NCBI GenBank assembly: GCA_900768755.1
Contig: CAAGDV010000031.1
Location: forward strand, 1 to 64,000
Source of the DNA: Lachnospiraceae bacterium
GTDB lineage: Bacteria; Bacillota; Clostridia; Lachnospirales; Lachnospiraceae
Direction of reading: 5' to 3'
Length of the DNA: 64,000 nucleotides
Both the position numbers and the translations under genes were made by a program. Under the pieces are notes generated by a model. The model saw nothing but the letters and a program-made list of their open reading frames with translations, made no database searches and was not told the origin of the DNA. Position 1 is the stretch's first letter. Each line of letters opens with the position of its first letter. Shown piece after piece: positions 62,732-64,000 of this stretch.

Positions 62732-62768
62732 AAAACCGCGACTTCCGTTTTGAGAAGTCGCGGTTTTT
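62732..62768. terminator. Bidirectional terminator between convergent genes
   Basis: Perfect 13-bp stem AAAACCGCGACTT/AAGTCGCGGTTTT with a 10-nt loop; T run on the + side and A run on the other, so it works for the kinase (+) and for the hydrolase (-). It is 20 nt after the kinase stop. Confidence 0.9.
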
Positions 62769-62810
62769 AGGTAATAAGCCGTCATGCAGAAATTGTGATT
62801 GCACAAATTG

Positions 62811-64000
62811 CTATATGCCGGACATGGACATGATAAGTGCACGACCCTCCGGGCAGGAGGTGAGTACATCCTTTGGAATTGTTGCAGTGAGCCTGCCTTT
62901 GTATCTGTATATAAGCCCGAGCGTGTGATTACGCCAGGGATTGTCAATCATCTGAACGATTGGCTCATAGTCGCCTGACATATTCTCATCATCGAGGATT
63001 GCGAGTCGTGAACCGGTTATCAGATTGTACCACTGCGGTGTCGAGAAAGCTTCACACTCAAACCCTTTCAGAACAGGGTCGTTTTTGTTTATCATAAGTC
63101 CCAGGGTGCCGACGGCGACCTCTTTTCCCATACTCTCGGAAATCTGTTTAAACATCGTATAATTCCAGAAATCAGTGCAGTAGAAGCCGGGAATGTATTT
63201 TTCCGGTTCAATAAAATCAACTGAAAGACCGTCTAATGCTTTGTCGATTGCTTCATCGCTGTAATCGCGGTATACCCACAGCATGTATTGGTTGCGAATG
63301 CCTGTTTCGGCGATGGAGATTGTCAATGTTATTTTATGTGAGTTTGCATCTTGGTCCAGACTGCTCCAATCTACATGAATCCGACCTATTGTGTGCGTTC
63401 CGATATCGACATCCGGAATGGCGAAAGAACCTGCGCACAAAGGTTTTCCGTGTTCGCAGAAGGAATATTCTGCGATGCGTCCGGACAGGTTGAGCAACGG
63501 GTTAAAATGGCTCAATATAATCCCGGCATCAAAAGTGTCTCTTGTCGTGTACACATAACTTTTGAAAGATGCCATCAGTACATCATCCGAGCAGAACGAG
63601 CGCCAGTCTTTTTCAGCGATAAGCCCTTTTGATTCCATGAATGAATCCAAAACTCCGACCAAAGCAGTTCCCTGGCCGGTAAAATCCTGAATGTCAAGAA
63701 TCTGGTAGCCTGCCATGAAACGGCTGCGGTGCATCATTTCAAGCTCTTCCTTATAACAGGCGGTTGAAAAATGTCCCGAGCATGAGGCGTAGTCGTCGGC
63801 ATACCTAAAAAGCCCGGCGCCATTGAGGGCATCACGGAAGGCCTCTATATTGAAGGGTTTAAGAACACCGGTGTATTTTGACAGCAATCTGTAGTCCGGG
63901 TAAAAAAAGTACTGGCAAATCTCGTGACTCACAATCGGAAGTACGGCGTTGACGCCGGACATCGAATCGTCTGCTTTGACAGTTTTGACTCCGGTGCCGT
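62811..64000 (-). CDS. Probable glycoside hydrolase, GH2-like C-terminal part (5' partial)
   Basis: The visible 396 codons run off the right window edge; ATG 63962 is internal because the frame continues upstream. The part SHEICQYFFYPDYRLLSKYTGVLKP and the segment DIQDFTGQGTALVGVLDSFMESKG are typical of large GH2-type beta-glycosidases of gut bacteria; the second half (about 200 residues) is a beta-sandwich and jelly-roll region (WRNHTLGLIYRYKGRLTATIPKDV). Substrate not deducible. It is convergent with the kinase and ends at the shared terminator. Confidence 0.68.
   Translation of the reverse strand, partial: GTGVKTVKADDSMSGVNAVLPIVSHEICQYFFYPDYRLLSKYTGVLKPFNIEAFRDALNGAGLFRYADDYASCSGHFSTACYKEELEMMHRSRFMAGYQILDIQDFTGQGTALVGVLDSFMESKGLIAEKDWRSFCSDDVLMASFKSYVYTTRDTFDAGIILSHFNPLLNLSGRIAEYSFCEHGKPLCAGSFAIPDVDIGTHTIGRIHVDWSSLDQDANSHKITLTISIAETGIRNQYMLWVYRDYSDEAIDKALDGLSVDFIEPEKYIPGFYCTDFWNYTMFKQISESMGKEVAVGTLGLMINKNDPVLKGFECEAFSTPQWYNLITGSRLAILDDENMSGDYEPIVQMIDNPWRNHTLGLIYRYKGRLTATIPKDVLTSCPEGRALIMSMSGI

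Noticed and set aside
1..64000. Mobile elements, prophage, tRNA or rRNA genes
   Set aside because: No transposase, integrase, terminal inverted repeats, cloverleaf or rRNA-like sequence was seen; detection of tRNAs by eye is limited.

Overview
The window reads as chromosomal DNA of a motile, anaerobic, Gram-positive Firmicute, most likely a Lachnospiraceae member (Clostridia). This rests on a SpoIIIG/SigG-type sigma factor at the left edge, a Bacillus/Clostridium-style fla/che supra-operon with FliY, CheC, CheD, FlbD and a SwrB-like protein, a CodY repressor, and a Gram-positive type IV pilus locus. Genus cannot be fixed from the sequence. No mobile element, CRISPR array, rRNA or tRNA gene was seen. 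Every gene is on the + strand except the last one.

Layout. 1-504: 3' part of sigG. 555-16716: a type IV pilus operon with assembly ATPase PilB, retraction ATPase PilT, platform PilC, major pilin, prepilin peptidase PilD, a fused PilM-PilN protein, PilO, four minor prepilin-like proteins (one of 751 aa) and a 771-aa secreted protein. 16848-22327: comM/yifB, dprA, topA and codY, with good candidate CodY boxes on the codY promoter.

22503 to about 57378: one very long fla/che unit of 42 genes. It encodes rod and basal body (flgB, flgC, fliE, fliF), switch (fliG, fliM, fliY), export apparatus (fliH, fliI, fliJ, fliO, fliP, fliQ, fliR, flhB, flhA), hook (fliK, flgD, a flgE-linked small protein, flgE, flbD), stator (motA, motB, fliL), placement proteins (flhF, flhG), a PilZ c-di-GMP receptor, chemotaxis proteins (cheY, B, A, W, C, D), sigma-28 (fliA), a FapA-type DUF342 protein, a SwrB-like protein, a lipoprotein, a GNAT acetyltransferase and a GT2 glycosyltransferase. 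I see no convincing intrinsic terminator inside it, although there are weak internal promoter candidates and two hairpins. 57384-59550: rpsB-tsf with its own promoter and terminator. 59551-62711: an unexplained structured intergenic stretch, a DUF419-MGMT fusion and a hybrid histidine kinase. 62811-64000 (- strand): C-terminal part of a probable glycoside hydrolase, convergent with the kinase across a bidirectional terminator.

The order dprA-topA-codY-flgB...sigD-swrB-rpsB-tsf matches the known Bacillus subtilis arrangement, with trmFO, xerC and hslVU missing between topA and codY. That synteny supports several weaker assignments. The least ordinary parts are the pilus accessory proteins (378, 751 and 771 aa), the SwrB/lipoprotein/GNAT/GT2 tail of the flagellar operon, the rpsB promoter/terminator overlap, the enlarged EF-Ts and the intergenic structured element after tsf. 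I found no clear sign of a wholly new system. The best candidates are the unassigned pilus-associated surface proteins.
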